From the NCBI RefSeq assembly GCF_012295615.1, contig NZ_CP051183.1:1701001-1765000 (forward strand): DNA of 64,000 nucleotides, read 5' to 3'. Shown here one piece after another: positions 48,401 to 55,709 of the stretch. Each line of letters starts with the position of its first letter. The stretch's first letter is position 1. The stretch is from Bermanella marisrubri. Lineage in GTDB: Bacteria; Pseudomonadota; Gammaproteobacteria; Pseudomonadales; Oceanobacteraceae. The notes under the pieces were generated by a model, which saw only the letters and a list, made by a program, of their open reading frames with translations, was not told the DNA's origin and ran no database searches. A program made the position numbers and the translations under genes.

Positions 48401-48533
48401 TAACGGGAACATCGATGTTGGGATATTCACGCACAGTAAGTCGGTCATAGGCCATTAGGCCTAATAGCACGACTAAAATATTCAGCACGGTAGCAAAAAC
48501 CGGCCTTTGTAAGCTGACTTCAGAGATACTCAT
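45480..48533 (-). CDS. RND-family multidrug efflux permease (HAE1 type)
   Basis: A 1017-residue inner-membrane antiporter with the twelve-helix RND plan and two large periplasmic loops. The proton-relay Asp-Asp pair lies in AVGLVVDDAIVVLENI near residue 400. The ETIYLGANASIMESQVTQ segment near residue 49 and the GLITKHGILIVEFANQL segment near residue 920 are HAE1 signatures, so drugs or lipids rather than metals are the likely cargo. It is 13 nt downstream of its adaptor gene. No outer-membrane channel is encoded here, so it probably uses a shared TolC. Confidence 0.94.
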   Translation of the reverse strand: MSISEVSLQRPVFATVLNILVVLLGLMAYDRLTVREYPNIDVPVINVETIYLGANASIMESQVTQVLEESLSGVEGIDYISSTNSFEKSQITVYFKLDRDPDGAASDVRDRVGRVRGQLPSDIEEPIVAKVEADAQPIIWLAFSSDRHSDLEVTDIADRRVKDPLQTIPGVASVQIVGQREFAMRIWLDRNKMAAYQVTAQDIEQSLSQQNLEIPAGTIESKEREFTVLAQTDLNTIEDFENIVIRNDGGYLVKLKDVARVAIGARNDNIVSRFKGESAVALGVVKQSTANPLDVSEMVNERLPDIRNALPEGMNVAVAYDSSKFISKSIDSVYTTIIEAVILVILVIFLFLRNLKATLIPLVTIPISLIGAFSLMLLFGFSVNTLTLLAMVLAVGLVVDDAIVVLENIYRYIEEGMKPLEAAFKGMKEIAFAVIAMTFTLAAVFAPVAFTPGRTGKLFTEFSLTLAGAVVVSGFIALTLSPVMASKLLRHNPNPSRFYLKGEEILDNLTNAYKRVLEKVLSFRYAVLGVFVVTLAAIGFIYQQLPEELAPVEDRGTIIGFSIAPEGASTEYVDRYARQIEGLYAGVPEQDRYFMIVGFPSSTNSISFLGLKDWDERERSAMEIADTLQGPMFAGITGTMSFPMLPPSLGQSIIARPVEFVVQTSNSYEQLNQLMQALMGKVYQSGMFTQPDTDLKLNKPQLNIEVDRQKAADLGVSISSLGQTLQTLMAGRELTRFKKDGDQYEVVLQVEDASRASPQDLSQIYVRSQSGEMIQLSNLITVTQTVAPKELNHFNKLKSATVQAGLAEGVTIDQALDFLHGAVDELKQEMNLSVQVDYKGQTREFMESGAGLMVTFLLALIFIYLVLSAQFESFKSPLIIMLSVPPALFGALFTLWIVGGTLNVYSQIGLLTLVGLITKHGILIVEFANQLQESGQDKLRAVIEASALRLRPILMTTAAMVLGAIPLALASGAGAESREQIGWVIVGGMSFGTLLTLFVVPSFYLLIASQYRKPEQD

Positions 48534-48546
48534 AAATCGTTACCGC

Positions 48547-49590
48547 CTATTGTTGCTGCTGCTTTGCTTTGGCTTGCATCATTTCTGGCGTAAGTGCCGT
48601 TACCGGCATGCCAGGGCGCAGTTTGATTTGTCCTGCAGTAATAACGGTGTCGCCAGCATTAATACCCGAGGTAATCTGCACTAACGCTCCTTTACGAGCG
48701 CCTAGCTCAACTGGCACTTGGTTTACTTTTCCATCAACGACTGTCATTACAAAGTATTGATTGCCTTGCGGAATTAGTGATTGCTCTGGAATCAATAATG
48801 CATCATCTTGTGTGTTGATTAACAAGAATACGTTGGCAAACAAACCAGGCTTTAGTAGGCCTTTTTGATTATTAATGCGAGCGCGAACTTTTAGGCTGCG
48901 GCCGGTTTCTGTGATTTTAGGGGAGATCGCAATTACCTCGCCTGTGAAGTTTTGCTTAGGAAATGCTGGCAAAGAGATTTCCAGTGTTTGCCCAACCGCA
49001 ACGTCTTTTAAGTTGGTTTCAGGCACGAAAAAATCTAAATTAAGTGTGCTAATGTCCACCAGCTCTAGTAGTGATTCACCGGCATTAATGTACTCGCCTT
49101 CGCTGTAGTCATGAATGCCTGCCATACCATTGAATGGTGCTTTGATTTTAAATTTACTCAAGCGTGATGCTGCAGACTCTGCTTGCGCTTGGTTGATGGC
49201 TAAGTTTGCCTTTGCGCGGTCCAAGTCTGTTTGGCTTGCGGCGTTCTTCTTGAGAAGCGTCTTGGCTCGATCGAATTCAATCTGACTCAAGCGCACGCGG
49301 GCTTTTGCCTCATTGACTGCTGCTGCTTCGGCAGAGTGCTCTAGCGCGAAAAGTAACTCGCCTTGTTTTACTTCGTCACCAGACTGAAAGCCAATATTGG
49401 TGATTCGTCCAGACACCTCAGCGGATAAAATTATGCCTTTGTTCGCTTTTAAGGTACCAATCGATTCGATTTTATTGCTAATAGACTGTGGTTCGACATT
49501 TATAACTTCAGCAGGAAGGCCTTGGTTGGCGACCGCTGAATAGCTGGCTAGTGCCAAAATGCCAATCAATAGGGTAGTTAGGGTTCTCAT
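48547..49590 (-). CDS. RND efflux periplasmic adaptor (membrane fusion protein)
   Basis: A 347-residue protein with a signal peptide (residues 1-21, cleavage after VAN). It has two half-lipoyl segments (GIILSAEVSGRITNIGFQSGDEVKQGELL, and FNGMAGIHDYSEGEYINAGESLLELV) on either side of an alpha-hairpin (about 85-130), then beta-barrel and membrane-proximal domains. It docks the permease encoded downstream to an outer-membrane channel. There is no lipobox. It is first gene of the pump operon; no adjacent regulator gene is seen. Confidence 0.93.
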   Translation of the reverse strand: MRTLTTLLIGILALASYSAVANQGLPAEVINVEPQSISNKIESIGTLKANKGIILSAEVSGRITNIGFQSGDEVKQGELLFALEHSAEAAAVNEAKARVRLSQIEFDRAKTLLKKNAASQTDLDRAKANLAINQAQAESAASRLSKFKIKAPFNGMAGIHDYSEGEYINAGESLLELVDISTLNLDFFVPETNLKDVAVGQTLEISLPAFPKQNFTGEVIAISPKITETGRSLKVRARINNQKGLLKPGLFANVFLLINTQDDALLIPEQSLIPQGNQYFVMTVVDGKVNQVPVELGARKGALVQITSGINAGDTVITAGQIKLRPGMPVTALTPEMMQAKAKQQQQ

Positions 49591-49740
49591 GATTCAATGA
49601 TCCATTAAAAAGATTTTGCGCAATCTTAGATTGTTCTAAAAAGAACGTCATTATTTCTTTTCAGAAAGGATTGTTGCACGAGGTGCTAGGTTGCACATAT
49701 TGACCTCTGACAGCAGTTTATGTGCAATTACTAAGAAGTG

Positions 49741-49797
49741 CGAACCGAGAGGCGTGGCTAGGCAAGATTACGCCTAATCCTGAGCTCTCGGGGTTCG
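49741..49797. repeat. long imperfect stem-loop after the GMC oxidoreductase gene
   Basis: Outer arms CGAACC-GAGAG and CTCTC-GG-GGTTCG pair with a two-base bulge, and an inner hairpin GCGT...ACGC closes within. It begins 8 nt past the stop of the minus-strand oxidoreductase gene but lacks a good T-run, so it may be a 3'-end mRNA-stabilising structure, a small RNA or a repetitive element. Its copy number is unknown. Confidence 0.45.
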
Positions 49798-49804
49798 ATG
49801 AGGG

Positions 49805-51427
49805 TTAATTTACGGGGCCTTGTTGGGGTTGTCTGATTAAATCGGCAGCCTTTTCAGCGATCATGATGGTCGGTGCATTAGTATTGCCACTGACCAGGGT
49901 TGGCATGATCGAGGCGTCGACCACTCTAAGGCCCTGTATCCCGCGAACCCTTAATTCTGAGTCGACCACAGCCATTGCATCTGATTCAGGTCCCATTTTA
50001 CAGGTGCCAACCGGATGGTACTCAGTATCAGCATAGTCACGGCAGTATTGTTTGAGTTGCTCGATATTATTGCGATCCAATGGGTAAAGCATTTTACCGC
50101 GTACATCATCAAATTCTTTGGATTCCATAATGTCCAAAGCAATCTGCAGCCCTTTAGTTAGCGTCTCTAAATCTTGCTCGTCACTCAAAAAATTTGGATT
50201 GATCGCAGGAGGCTTGCTTGGGTCAGGACTGATTAGGGTAACTTCGCCACGACTTTTGGGTCGTAATACCGTTGCATGTAAGCTGTATCCATGACCCCAG
50301 TGTAGATTGCGATTATGGTCATCCACCATGCCAATTACCAATTCTAATTCTATATCAGGGCAAGGCGCATTCTTATCGGCGTAGCAAAACGCGGCCGATT
50401 CAGCGAAATTACTGGTGAGTTTGCCGTGGCGCTTAGTGGCCCATTGCCAAGCACCTTTGATTACATCCAATCCCCCGCGCAGCGATAAACCAAAAGTATC
50501 ACTAGAATAGCGACTTCGATATATGGGACTGGCAGTCACGTGATCTTGCAGGTTTTTACCGACGCCGGGCGAATCAAGCACACATTGTATCCCTGAGGAC
50601 TCTAGTTCCTGCTTGGGGCCTATGCCGCTTAGTAGAAGAATGTGCGGTGAGCCAAAAGCGCCTGCACTTAAGATGATCTCTTTGTTAGCTCTAATAGTGT
50701 GGCGCTCGCCTTTAATGCATGTGTTCACGGAAACGGCTTTGTTGTTGTCAGTATTGATTCCATGAACCAAAGCTTGAGTGAGCACGGTTAGGTTTGGTCT
50801 GGATAAATTTGGCGTAATATAAGCTTTAGCTGCGCTAAAACGCTCGCCATTTCTCTGTGTTACTTGATTTATACGGCAACCAAATTGCTGTGCGCCATTA
50901 AGATCCGAACTCAACGGGATATCATTGCTTTGGCAGGCATCTAAGAAGCGTTGATTGAGGGGACTTGGTTGAGAGACTTCGGCTACATTTAATGGACCAT
51001 TTTTTCCGTGATAGAAGTCATTACCGAGAGTTTCGTTGTGTTCTGCTCTCTTAAAGTAGGGTAGAACTTCGTCATAACTCCAGCCCTTGTTGCCTAGCTT
51101 AACCCAGTGATCATAATCCCAAGCGTTGCCGCGTATATAAACCATGGCATTGATAGAGCTGGAGCCGCCGAGGATTTTACCGCGTGGTTGAAATCCGCAG
51201 CGACCGTTTAGACCCGCTTGCGGTGTGGTGTTGTAATGCCAGCTAAATAAACCAAAAGGGACGGTAGCGGCCACACCCGATGGCGCGTGAATAAATGGAC
51301 TGGTATCGGCTTTGCCTGCTTCTAAAAGGCAGACTTCGATATTTGGATCTTCACTAAGACGAGAGGCTATCACGCAGCCGGCACTGCCGCCGCCAATAAC
51401 AATGTAATCAAAGTCTTTTTTTATCAT
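49805..51427 (-). CDS. GMC-family FAD-dependent oxidoreductase (choline/alcohol dehydrogenase-like)
   Basis: 540 residues from ATG 51427, which has a perfect AAGGAG site upstream (a longer frame to 51508 has none). The FAD-binding [15 protein letters not shown] is at residues about 11-25, and the second GMC signature [16 protein letters not shown] near residue 252. The C-terminal [10 protein letters not shown] and [17 protein letters not shown] segments hold the active-site His and Asn. It oxidises alcohols, choline-type or long-chain substrates; choice of substrate cannot be read from the sequence, and no aldehyde dehydrogenase or transporter gene is adjacent. Confidence 0.9.
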   Translation of the reverse strand: MIKKDFDYIVIGGGSAGCVIASRLSEDPNIEVCLLEAGKADTSPFIHAPSGVAATVPFGLFSWHYNTTPQAGLNGRCGFQPRGKILGGSSSINAMVYIRGNAWDYDHWVKLGNKGWSYDEVLPYFKRAEHNETLGNDFYHGKNGPLNVAEVSQPSPLNQRFLDACQSNDIPLSSDLNGAQQFGCRINQVTQRNGERFSAAKAYITPNLSRPNLTVLTQALVHGINTDNNKAVSVNTCIKGERHTIRANKEIILSAGAFGSPHILLLSGIGPKQELESSGIQCVLDSPGVGKNLQDHVTASPIYRSRYSSDTFGLSLRGGLDVIKGAWQWATKRHGKLTSNFAESAAFCYADKNAPCPDIELELVIGMVDDHNRNLHWGHGYSLHATVLRPKSRGEVTLISPDPSKPPAINPNFLSDEQDLETLTKGLQIALDIMESKEFDDVRGKMLYPLDRNNIEQLKQYCRDYADTEYHPVGTCKMGPESDAMAVVDSELRVRGIQGLRVVDASIMPTLVSGNTNAPTIMIAEKAADLIRQPQQGPVN

Positions 51428-51772
51428 TATTGTTCTCCTTGATGTTTGAGAGTGTGCCATACCTTGCTTTATCATGCTTGTGATTTTAGGGCAGCTCCAA
51501 TAAGTCAATTTGACTCTGCAAGACGCCTGTAGTGCTTTTGTTCAAGGAAGGCTTCGCCGCGTAATGACGAGTCCTTTCCCAGAAGTCTGACACCGAAGGA
51601 AAGTGCTACAGGCCTTGCCCTTCGGGGCCTTGGTCGTGTTCCAATCTCTGTGTTATGGTATTTTGATTTAACCCGTTAGACCTTCAATACCACGCCTTGA
51701 TCTTGAAACACGATCAAGGCCAGAGCTTAAAGTGACTTATTGGAGTTGCCCTTTAGGACAGGAAAGCTAGGC
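51428..51772. other. 345-bp non-coding gap with hairpins
   Basis: The stretch holds no supportable reading frame. It contains the wobble-paired stem at 51526-51612, a GC-rich CCC-TTCG-GGG mini-hairpin at about 51618-51628, and a CCTTGATC-TTGAAACAC-GATCAAGG stem-loop near 51695-51720, before the plus-strand GNAT gene. The oxidoreductase promoter must also lie here. The overall pattern (several stems on one strand) is that of a structured leader or small RNA. Confidence 0.5.
51526..51612 (+). ncRNA. candidate structured RNA upstream of a GNAT gene
   Basis: Arms at 51526-51538 (CCTGTAGTGCTTT) and 51600-51612 (AAAGTGCTACAGG) form thirteen consecutive pairs in plus-strand RNA, two of which are tandem G-U wobbles. 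On the minus strand those two become A-C mismatches, so the element appears to act as plus-strand RNA. Inside, AAGGA/TCCTT (51544-51575 region) encloses a GGC-TTC-GCC hairpin. I cannot match it to a known riboswitch or small-RNA family by eye. Confidence 0.45.
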
Positions 51773-52264
51773 ATGATCACCATTCGAGAAGCTGATACAA
51801 AAGACTTTGAACAAATTTGGCCGTTTTTTCATGTCATTGTCGCCGCTGGGACCACTTATGCCTATCCCACTGAGATGACAAAGCAAGAGGCCATCAATAC
51901 ATGGATGGTACTGCCTGAGAAAACCTATGTGGCTGAGCATGAAGGAGAGATATTAGGTAGTTACTATCTAAAGACAAATATGTCTGGTCCTGGTAGTCAT
52001 GTGTGCAATTGTGGCTATATGGTTAGTGATAGTGCACGCGGTAAGGGTGTCGCCACTGCTATGTGCGAGCATTCGCAAGAGCAAGCGAGGCAGTTGGGCT
52101 ATCGCGCCATGCAATTCAACTTCGTTGCGTCAACAAATACTGGCGCCATCCGATTGTGGGAGAAATTAGGTTTTGAGAAAGTAGGGCGATTGCCCGGTGC
52201 ATTTAAGCACCCACAGGAGGGCTATGTGGATGCCTTTGTGATGTTTAAAGACTTAATGGGCTAG
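51773..52264 (+). CDS. GNAT-family N-acetyltransferase
   Basis: 163 residues from ATG 51773; a longer frame to 51740 lacks a ribosome site, while GGAAAGC lies before 51773. The GNAT core is clear: MITIREADTKDFEQIWPFF start, an ILGSYYLKTN strand, and the acetyl-CoA loop SARGKGVATAM near residue 96. NFVASTNTGAIRLWEKLGFEKVGRLPGAF is the typical C-terminal motif of the PhnO/amino-acid-type subgroup. Substrate unknown. It follows the structured region and faces the MipA-like gene, whose stop it overlaps by 4 nt. Confidence 0.88.
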   Translation: MITIREADTKDFEQIWPFFHVIVAAGTTYAYPTEMTKQEAINTWMVLPEKTYVAEHEGEILGSYYLKTNMSGPGSHVCNCGYMVSDSARGKGVATAMCEHSQEQARQLGYRAMQFNFVASTNTGAIRLWEKLGFEKVGRLPGAFKHPQEGYVDAFVMFKDLMG

Positions 52265-53046
52265 TATTTTATTCTGTAAGTCAGAGTAAACATTGCTTGC
52301 TCTGACGACGAGTTGCCGACTAGTGGGCTCTTTTTTATTTTTGAATCTAGCCACTCCTTTTGCCAGCGTAGACGGGCTTGCCAGTTGTAACTTATTGGCC
52401 ACATCATTAAGAGCGTCGTTGATGGATTGACGGCCTCGCCAGGTTGGTAAGCTTGCAGGTCATCAATGCTTTTATTACTACCATAAATACTATTTGCATA
52501 TTTTTTGCTGAGCCAGCGACTGCCGAGCATAAGTTTGGCCATTGGTTGATAATTTCCCGGTAATTTAAAAACAGGTATTGTTACTGCAGGCATAACGGTT
52601 GCACCGTTTGATTGCCCTGAAATGTCCTGTTGAACGTCAATAGAAAACCAGTGCCATGCAAGCCCTGAATTAAGCGTAATCTCGGCATCGGCATCCTTTG
52701 CATTCTTTAGTCTACTGTCATTAGCATCGCCAAATAGGCTGCTATTCATGCTTTCATCGCGATAACCCAAGCCCGCTCTGATATGGAGGGACTGCCATTG
52801 CGTTTGATAGGAAAAGATTCCGTGGTCTAGCCCAAAATACCAATTCCCATTTCTACCAGAAATAAAAGGTGTGGGTAGGGCTTTAGTCTGACTATTAATC
52901 CAAGGCGGACTACTAAATAAACCAGCGCCGCCAACCTCAAGGTATTCAGTTTTGTTTGTATCTTGCTCTGTATTACTAGAAGCCTCTACACGCAATGCAA
53001 AAGAGATAAATACAACTGTAATGGCTTTGATATGGAAGCGCACCAT
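52261..53046 (-). CDS. MipA/OmpV-family outer-membrane protein
   Basis: 261 residues from ATG 53046, giving a clean signal peptide (MVRFHIKAITVVFISFALRVEA); a longer frame to 53169 would run into the divergent kinase gene. The mature part has the family start VGGAGLFSSPPWIN, alternating aromatic beta strands (NWYFGLDHGIFSYQ, FSIDVQQDISGQSNG) and a terminal TYRIKY strand typical of outer-membrane barrels. MipA/OmpV proteins are small barrels induced by stress, osmolarity or antibiotics. It is encoded back to back with a two-component system that probably controls it. Confidence 0.85.
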   Translation of the reverse strand: MVRFHIKAITVVFISFALRVEASSNTEQDTNKTEYLEVGGAGLFSSPPWINSQTKALPTPFISGRNGNWYFGLDHGIFSYQTQWQSLHIRAGLGYRDESMNSSLFGDANDSRLKNAKDADAEITLNSGLAWHWFSIDVQQDISGQSNGATVMPAVTIPVFKLPGNYQPMAKLMLGSRWLSKKYANSIYGSNKSIDDLQAYQPGEAVNPSTTLLMMWPISYNWQARLRWQKEWLDSKIKKSPLVGNSSSEQAMFTLTYRIKY

Positions 53047-53163
53047 GTCGGTCCTTGAAGTTTTATGAGGTTTGTTGAATAGTGCGCTTCTGCCTATTTG
53101 CAAGCATGTGGCAAATGTCACGAAATAAATGACATTTGTCCTATCGTAACGGAGTGCATAGCA
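53047..53163. promoter_or_regulatory. divergent promoter region between the MipA/OmpV gene and the histidine kinase gene
   Basis: 117 bp holds both start regions. A short inverted repeat (TGTCACGAAATAAATGACA, about 53116-53134) lies in the middle and could be the response-regulator site; NarL-type regulators bind such dyads. No consensus can be stated. Confidence 0.4.
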
Positions 53164-54342
53164 ATGCATGCTTCACCCATGACAATCCAACGACATCAAT
53201 TTCTGCGTGTGGCAGATCCTATTCTTGCGACACTTACCTCTATCACAGTCGCAGTTGTGACGATGTATTTGTGGGTCTTAGATGAACAAGTTTCAGCACT
53301 TGTGTCAGTATCCCAGTTATCGATAGCGATGATCACTTTCGTATTTGTTGTCAACGTGATAGCCAATTATTGCTCAAGTCACCCCCAATATTTTGATCAA
53401 GAAACGCCTCCTGCTTGGTTTTGGATGTCGGCTATATCAGCGGTAATCGTATCGCTTATTTTTCCATCGGGACTGACTCAAGTCTTATGGATACTGACGA
53501 TTGCAAAAGCATCGCGATATTTTCATTGGCGATTATGTGTTGGACTTGCCGTATCAATCCCGATTGCACTGTCGTTGTTTCATTACATTATGGCGGTGAA
53601 TCCTTATCTTTGGATTAATGCGGTGTTGTATTCACTATTTAATCTATTCGCTTTATATATAAGCTTTACTCTTATATCTGAAAAGAAAGCTCATGGACGG
53701 GCGGCTGAGTTGGTAAATGAATTAACAGCAATGCAGGCCTTGTTGGCGGCAAGTAGTCGTAGGGACGAGCGCATACAAATCGCTCGGGATTTGCATGATT
53801 TATCCGGTCATCATTTGTCAGCGCTAAGTTTGCAGCTAGAGATTGCGAAACACACACAAGGCAAGGATCACGAAGAAGCGATCTCTCAGGCCGGTGTTAT
53901 TGCGCATTTATTGATGAGTGAATTGCGTGAAGTGGTATCGGTTTTTCGAGGGCATAGTAGTATTCAATTGGAGCCAGCGTTAAAAGCAATAATAGATAAC
54001 CTACCAAAGCTAGATGTTTGGTTGGATTGGTCGCCCAGCATTAGAATTGAATCTAATGAAGAAGCAGAGGTCCTATTGCGAACATGCCAGGAGGCGTTAA
54101 CGAATATCGTTAAGCACACCAAAGCAACAAGAGCTGCCATTTTGCTTAAGCAGAAATTTAACCAAATCGAGTTGAGAGTGCTTGATAATGGTGGGCTAAA
54201 GTCGCTGCCTCAATTCGGAAATGGATTGCAGGGTATGCAGGAGCGTGTCGAAAAAATCGGTGGAAAGCTATCACTCTCTATAGGTGATAATGGATTGGAA
54301 ATAACAGTGCTGCTAGCAAGGCAGCATGCTGCGGTAGCGTAA
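53164..54342 (+). CDS. NarL/DesK-type sensor histidine kinase
   Basis: 392 residues from ATG 53164; the frame extends further upstream but without a ribosome site and into the divergent gene. Five to six membrane helices occupy residues about 18-165 and form the sensor, so the signal is probably sensed in the membrane. The HisKA_3 phospho-acceptor is His211 (ARDLHDLSGHHLSALSLQL). The HATPase N-box is ALTNIVKHTKAT, and the G-box is FGNGLQGMQERVEKIGG. The response regulator gene follows 15 nt later. The membrane-embedded sensor resembles DesK, a membrane-fluidity sensor. Confidence 0.92.
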   Translation: MHASPMTIQRHQFLRVADPILATLTSITVAVVTMYLWVLDEQVSALVSVSQLSIAMITFVFVVNVIANYCSSHPQYFDQETPPAWFWMSAISAVIVSLIFPSGLTQVLWILTIAKASRYFHWRLCVGLAVSIPIALSLFHYIMAVNPYLWINAVLYSLFNLFALYISFTLISEKKAHGRAAELVNELTAMQALLAASSRRDERIQIARDLHDLSGHHLSALSLQLEIAKHTQGKDHEEAISQAGVIAHLLMSELREVVSVFRGHSSIQLEPALKAIIDNLPKLDVWLDWSPSIRIESNEEAEVLLRTCQEALTNIVKHTKATRAAILLKQKFNQIELRVLDNGGLKSLPQFGNGLQGMQERVEKIGGKLSLSIGDNGLEITVLLARQHAAVA

Positions 54343-54357
54343 AGGGATATTAAGTGA

Positions 54358-54993
54358 ATGATTAAAATCTTACTGATAGAAGATCAGAAGTTAGTGCGTG
54401 ATGGCATTAAGACATTGTTGGAATTGAAGCCCGGTTTTGAAGTCACTGCCTGTGCCAGCGATGGGCAAGAGGGCTTGGAGATGGCTGGTCAATATGCCGT
54501 GGATATCATTCTATTAGATATTCGCATGCCAGTTATGAACGGTGTCGAAGTATTACGGGGACTTAAGGAGAGGAGCTGGTTTACACCGGTTATTATCTTA
54601 ACCACCTTTGATGATCATGAACTGATCTCTCAATGCACGCGTTTGGGTGCAAAAGGGTATTTGCGAAAAGATGTTGGTTTGGATGAATTGACGTCGGCTA
54701 TCAAGCATGTATTAAAAGGTGGTGATTGGGTGCGGCCTGCAGTGACGGATCGCATATCACGTTATGCGCAAGCCATACCTCAAGAGTCACTGTCAGATAA
54801 AATTGAATTATCGACATCAGAGACTCAAGTATTGCGTCTGGTGGCGGCTGGATATAGCAATAATGAAATCGCATCAACGGTGTTTAAAGCCCAAGGTACG
54901 GTACGCAATCAAATTTCATCCATTCTAGAAAAGCTTGATGTGCGTGACCGAACTCAGGCGGTAATGCGAGCTATAGAACTGGGATTAATTTAA
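54358..54993 (+). CDS. NarL/LuxR-family response regulator
   Basis: A 211-residue two-domain regulator. In the receiver domain Asp54 (ILLDIRMPVMNG) is the phospho-acceptor, Glu8-Asp9 (LIEDQK) the acidic pair and Lys in LRKDVG the conserved lysine. The C-terminal LuxR helix-turn-helix is ETQVLRLVAAGYSNNEIASTVFKAQGTVRNQ. It is encoded after, and surely phosphorylated by, the preceding kinase. A likely target is the divergent MipA/OmpV gene. The end overlaps the convergent unknown gene by 4 nt (TTAA). Confidence 0.93.
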   Translation: MIKILLIEDQKLVRDGIKTLLELKPGFEVTACASDGQEGLEMAGQYAVDIILLDIRMPVMNGVEVLRGLKERSWFTPVIILTTFDDHELISQCTRLGAKGYLRKDVGLDELTSAIKHVLKGGDWVRPAVTDRISRYAQAIPQESLSDKIELSTSETQVLRLVAAGYSNNEIASTVFKAQGTVRNQISSILEKLDVRDRTQAVMRAIELGLI

Positions 54994-55664
54994 CGGATCT
55001 TTAGACGAAGTTTAATTTCACCATTGTCTTGCTTGGCATTTAGTAGCGGGCGAGTTTCGTAACCAGCAAAAGCACCGCGATCCATATTGCGGTGAACTTT
55101 GTTGATTTCAGTCGGGGCTTTTAACCCTAGTTTTATTTCGGTGCTGCCATTATTGGTGCTCGCATTGACCGGGTAGTCTGATACTGAGCGAACTTCAATT
55201 CCGCCATGATCCAATACGCGAATGCAAAATATCCCGTAAGCAATAGGGCGGTCTTTTCTCTTGCCGCCAAATTCCAAGTCTTCGTTAATATCATCCATGT
55301 CGATACCAAAGGATAAAGTATCAAGAACGGTATCCACGGCGGTTTCCAATAGCTTGGCCATCAGCTTGCTAGCCAAATCAGCCTCTTGACCATGAGTGAT
55401 GCTGACTTCTACCCACATTTCACCTTCAAATATTTTCTTGAGTAGAAGGGCTTCGTATGGCTTCTTTTCAATATGCTCTAGCCACGCATCAGAGCTGGCA
55501 ATAGGCTGGCCGCTACTTAGCTTGATTGTACGGGCAACCAAAAACTGATCATCTTCGTAGTTGGGGTTAATGATCTTGATCGTGGTGATGTGGGTGTCTT
55601 TTTCCGGTCGTGTGGAGCAGGTTTCATTGATGGTTAGATTATCTAAGTAGAGGCTTCCGTGCAT
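54990..55664 (-). CDS. conserved-looking protein of unknown function
   Basis: A 224-residue soluble protein with no signal, membrane segment or recognised catalytic motif. Its N-terminal half alternates beta strands (LYLDNLTINE, TTIKIINPNY) with an acidic helix. A central ETAVDTVLDTLSFGIDMDDINEDL helix and an acidic, glycine-rich loop follow, and the C-terminal half is beta-rich (GIFCIRVLDHGGIEVRSVS, EIKLRLKIR). It overlaps the response regulator stop through a shared TTAA, and its start is 45 nt from the dnaE2 stop. No homologue recognised. Confidence 0.75.
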   Translation of the reverse strand: MHGSLYLDNLTINETCSTRPEKDTHITTIKIINPNYEDDQFLVARTIKLSSGQPIASSDAWLEHIEKKPYEALLLKKIFEGEMWVEVSITHGQEADLASKLMAKLLETAVDTVLDTLSFGIDMDDINEDLEFGGKRKDRPIAYGIFCIRVLDHGGIEVRSVSDYPVNASTNNGSTEIKLGLKAPTEINKVHRNMDRGAFAGYETRPLLNAKQDNGEIKLRLKIR

Positions 55665-55709
55665 ATGGTTACCTTTTCAAGGTTTGAATGGGTGACAACC
55701 CTTATTATG

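Noticed and set aside
51427-51508. Longer N-terminus for the GMC oxidoreductase
   Set aside because: The extension lacks a ribosome site and family resemblance; ATG 51427 has AAGGAG and begins just before the FAD motif.
51526-51720. Known riboswitch or 6S/4.5S RNA
   Set aside because: Conserved cores of TPP, cobalamin, glycine, c-di-GMP, guanidine and SRP/6S RNAs were looked for by eye and not found.
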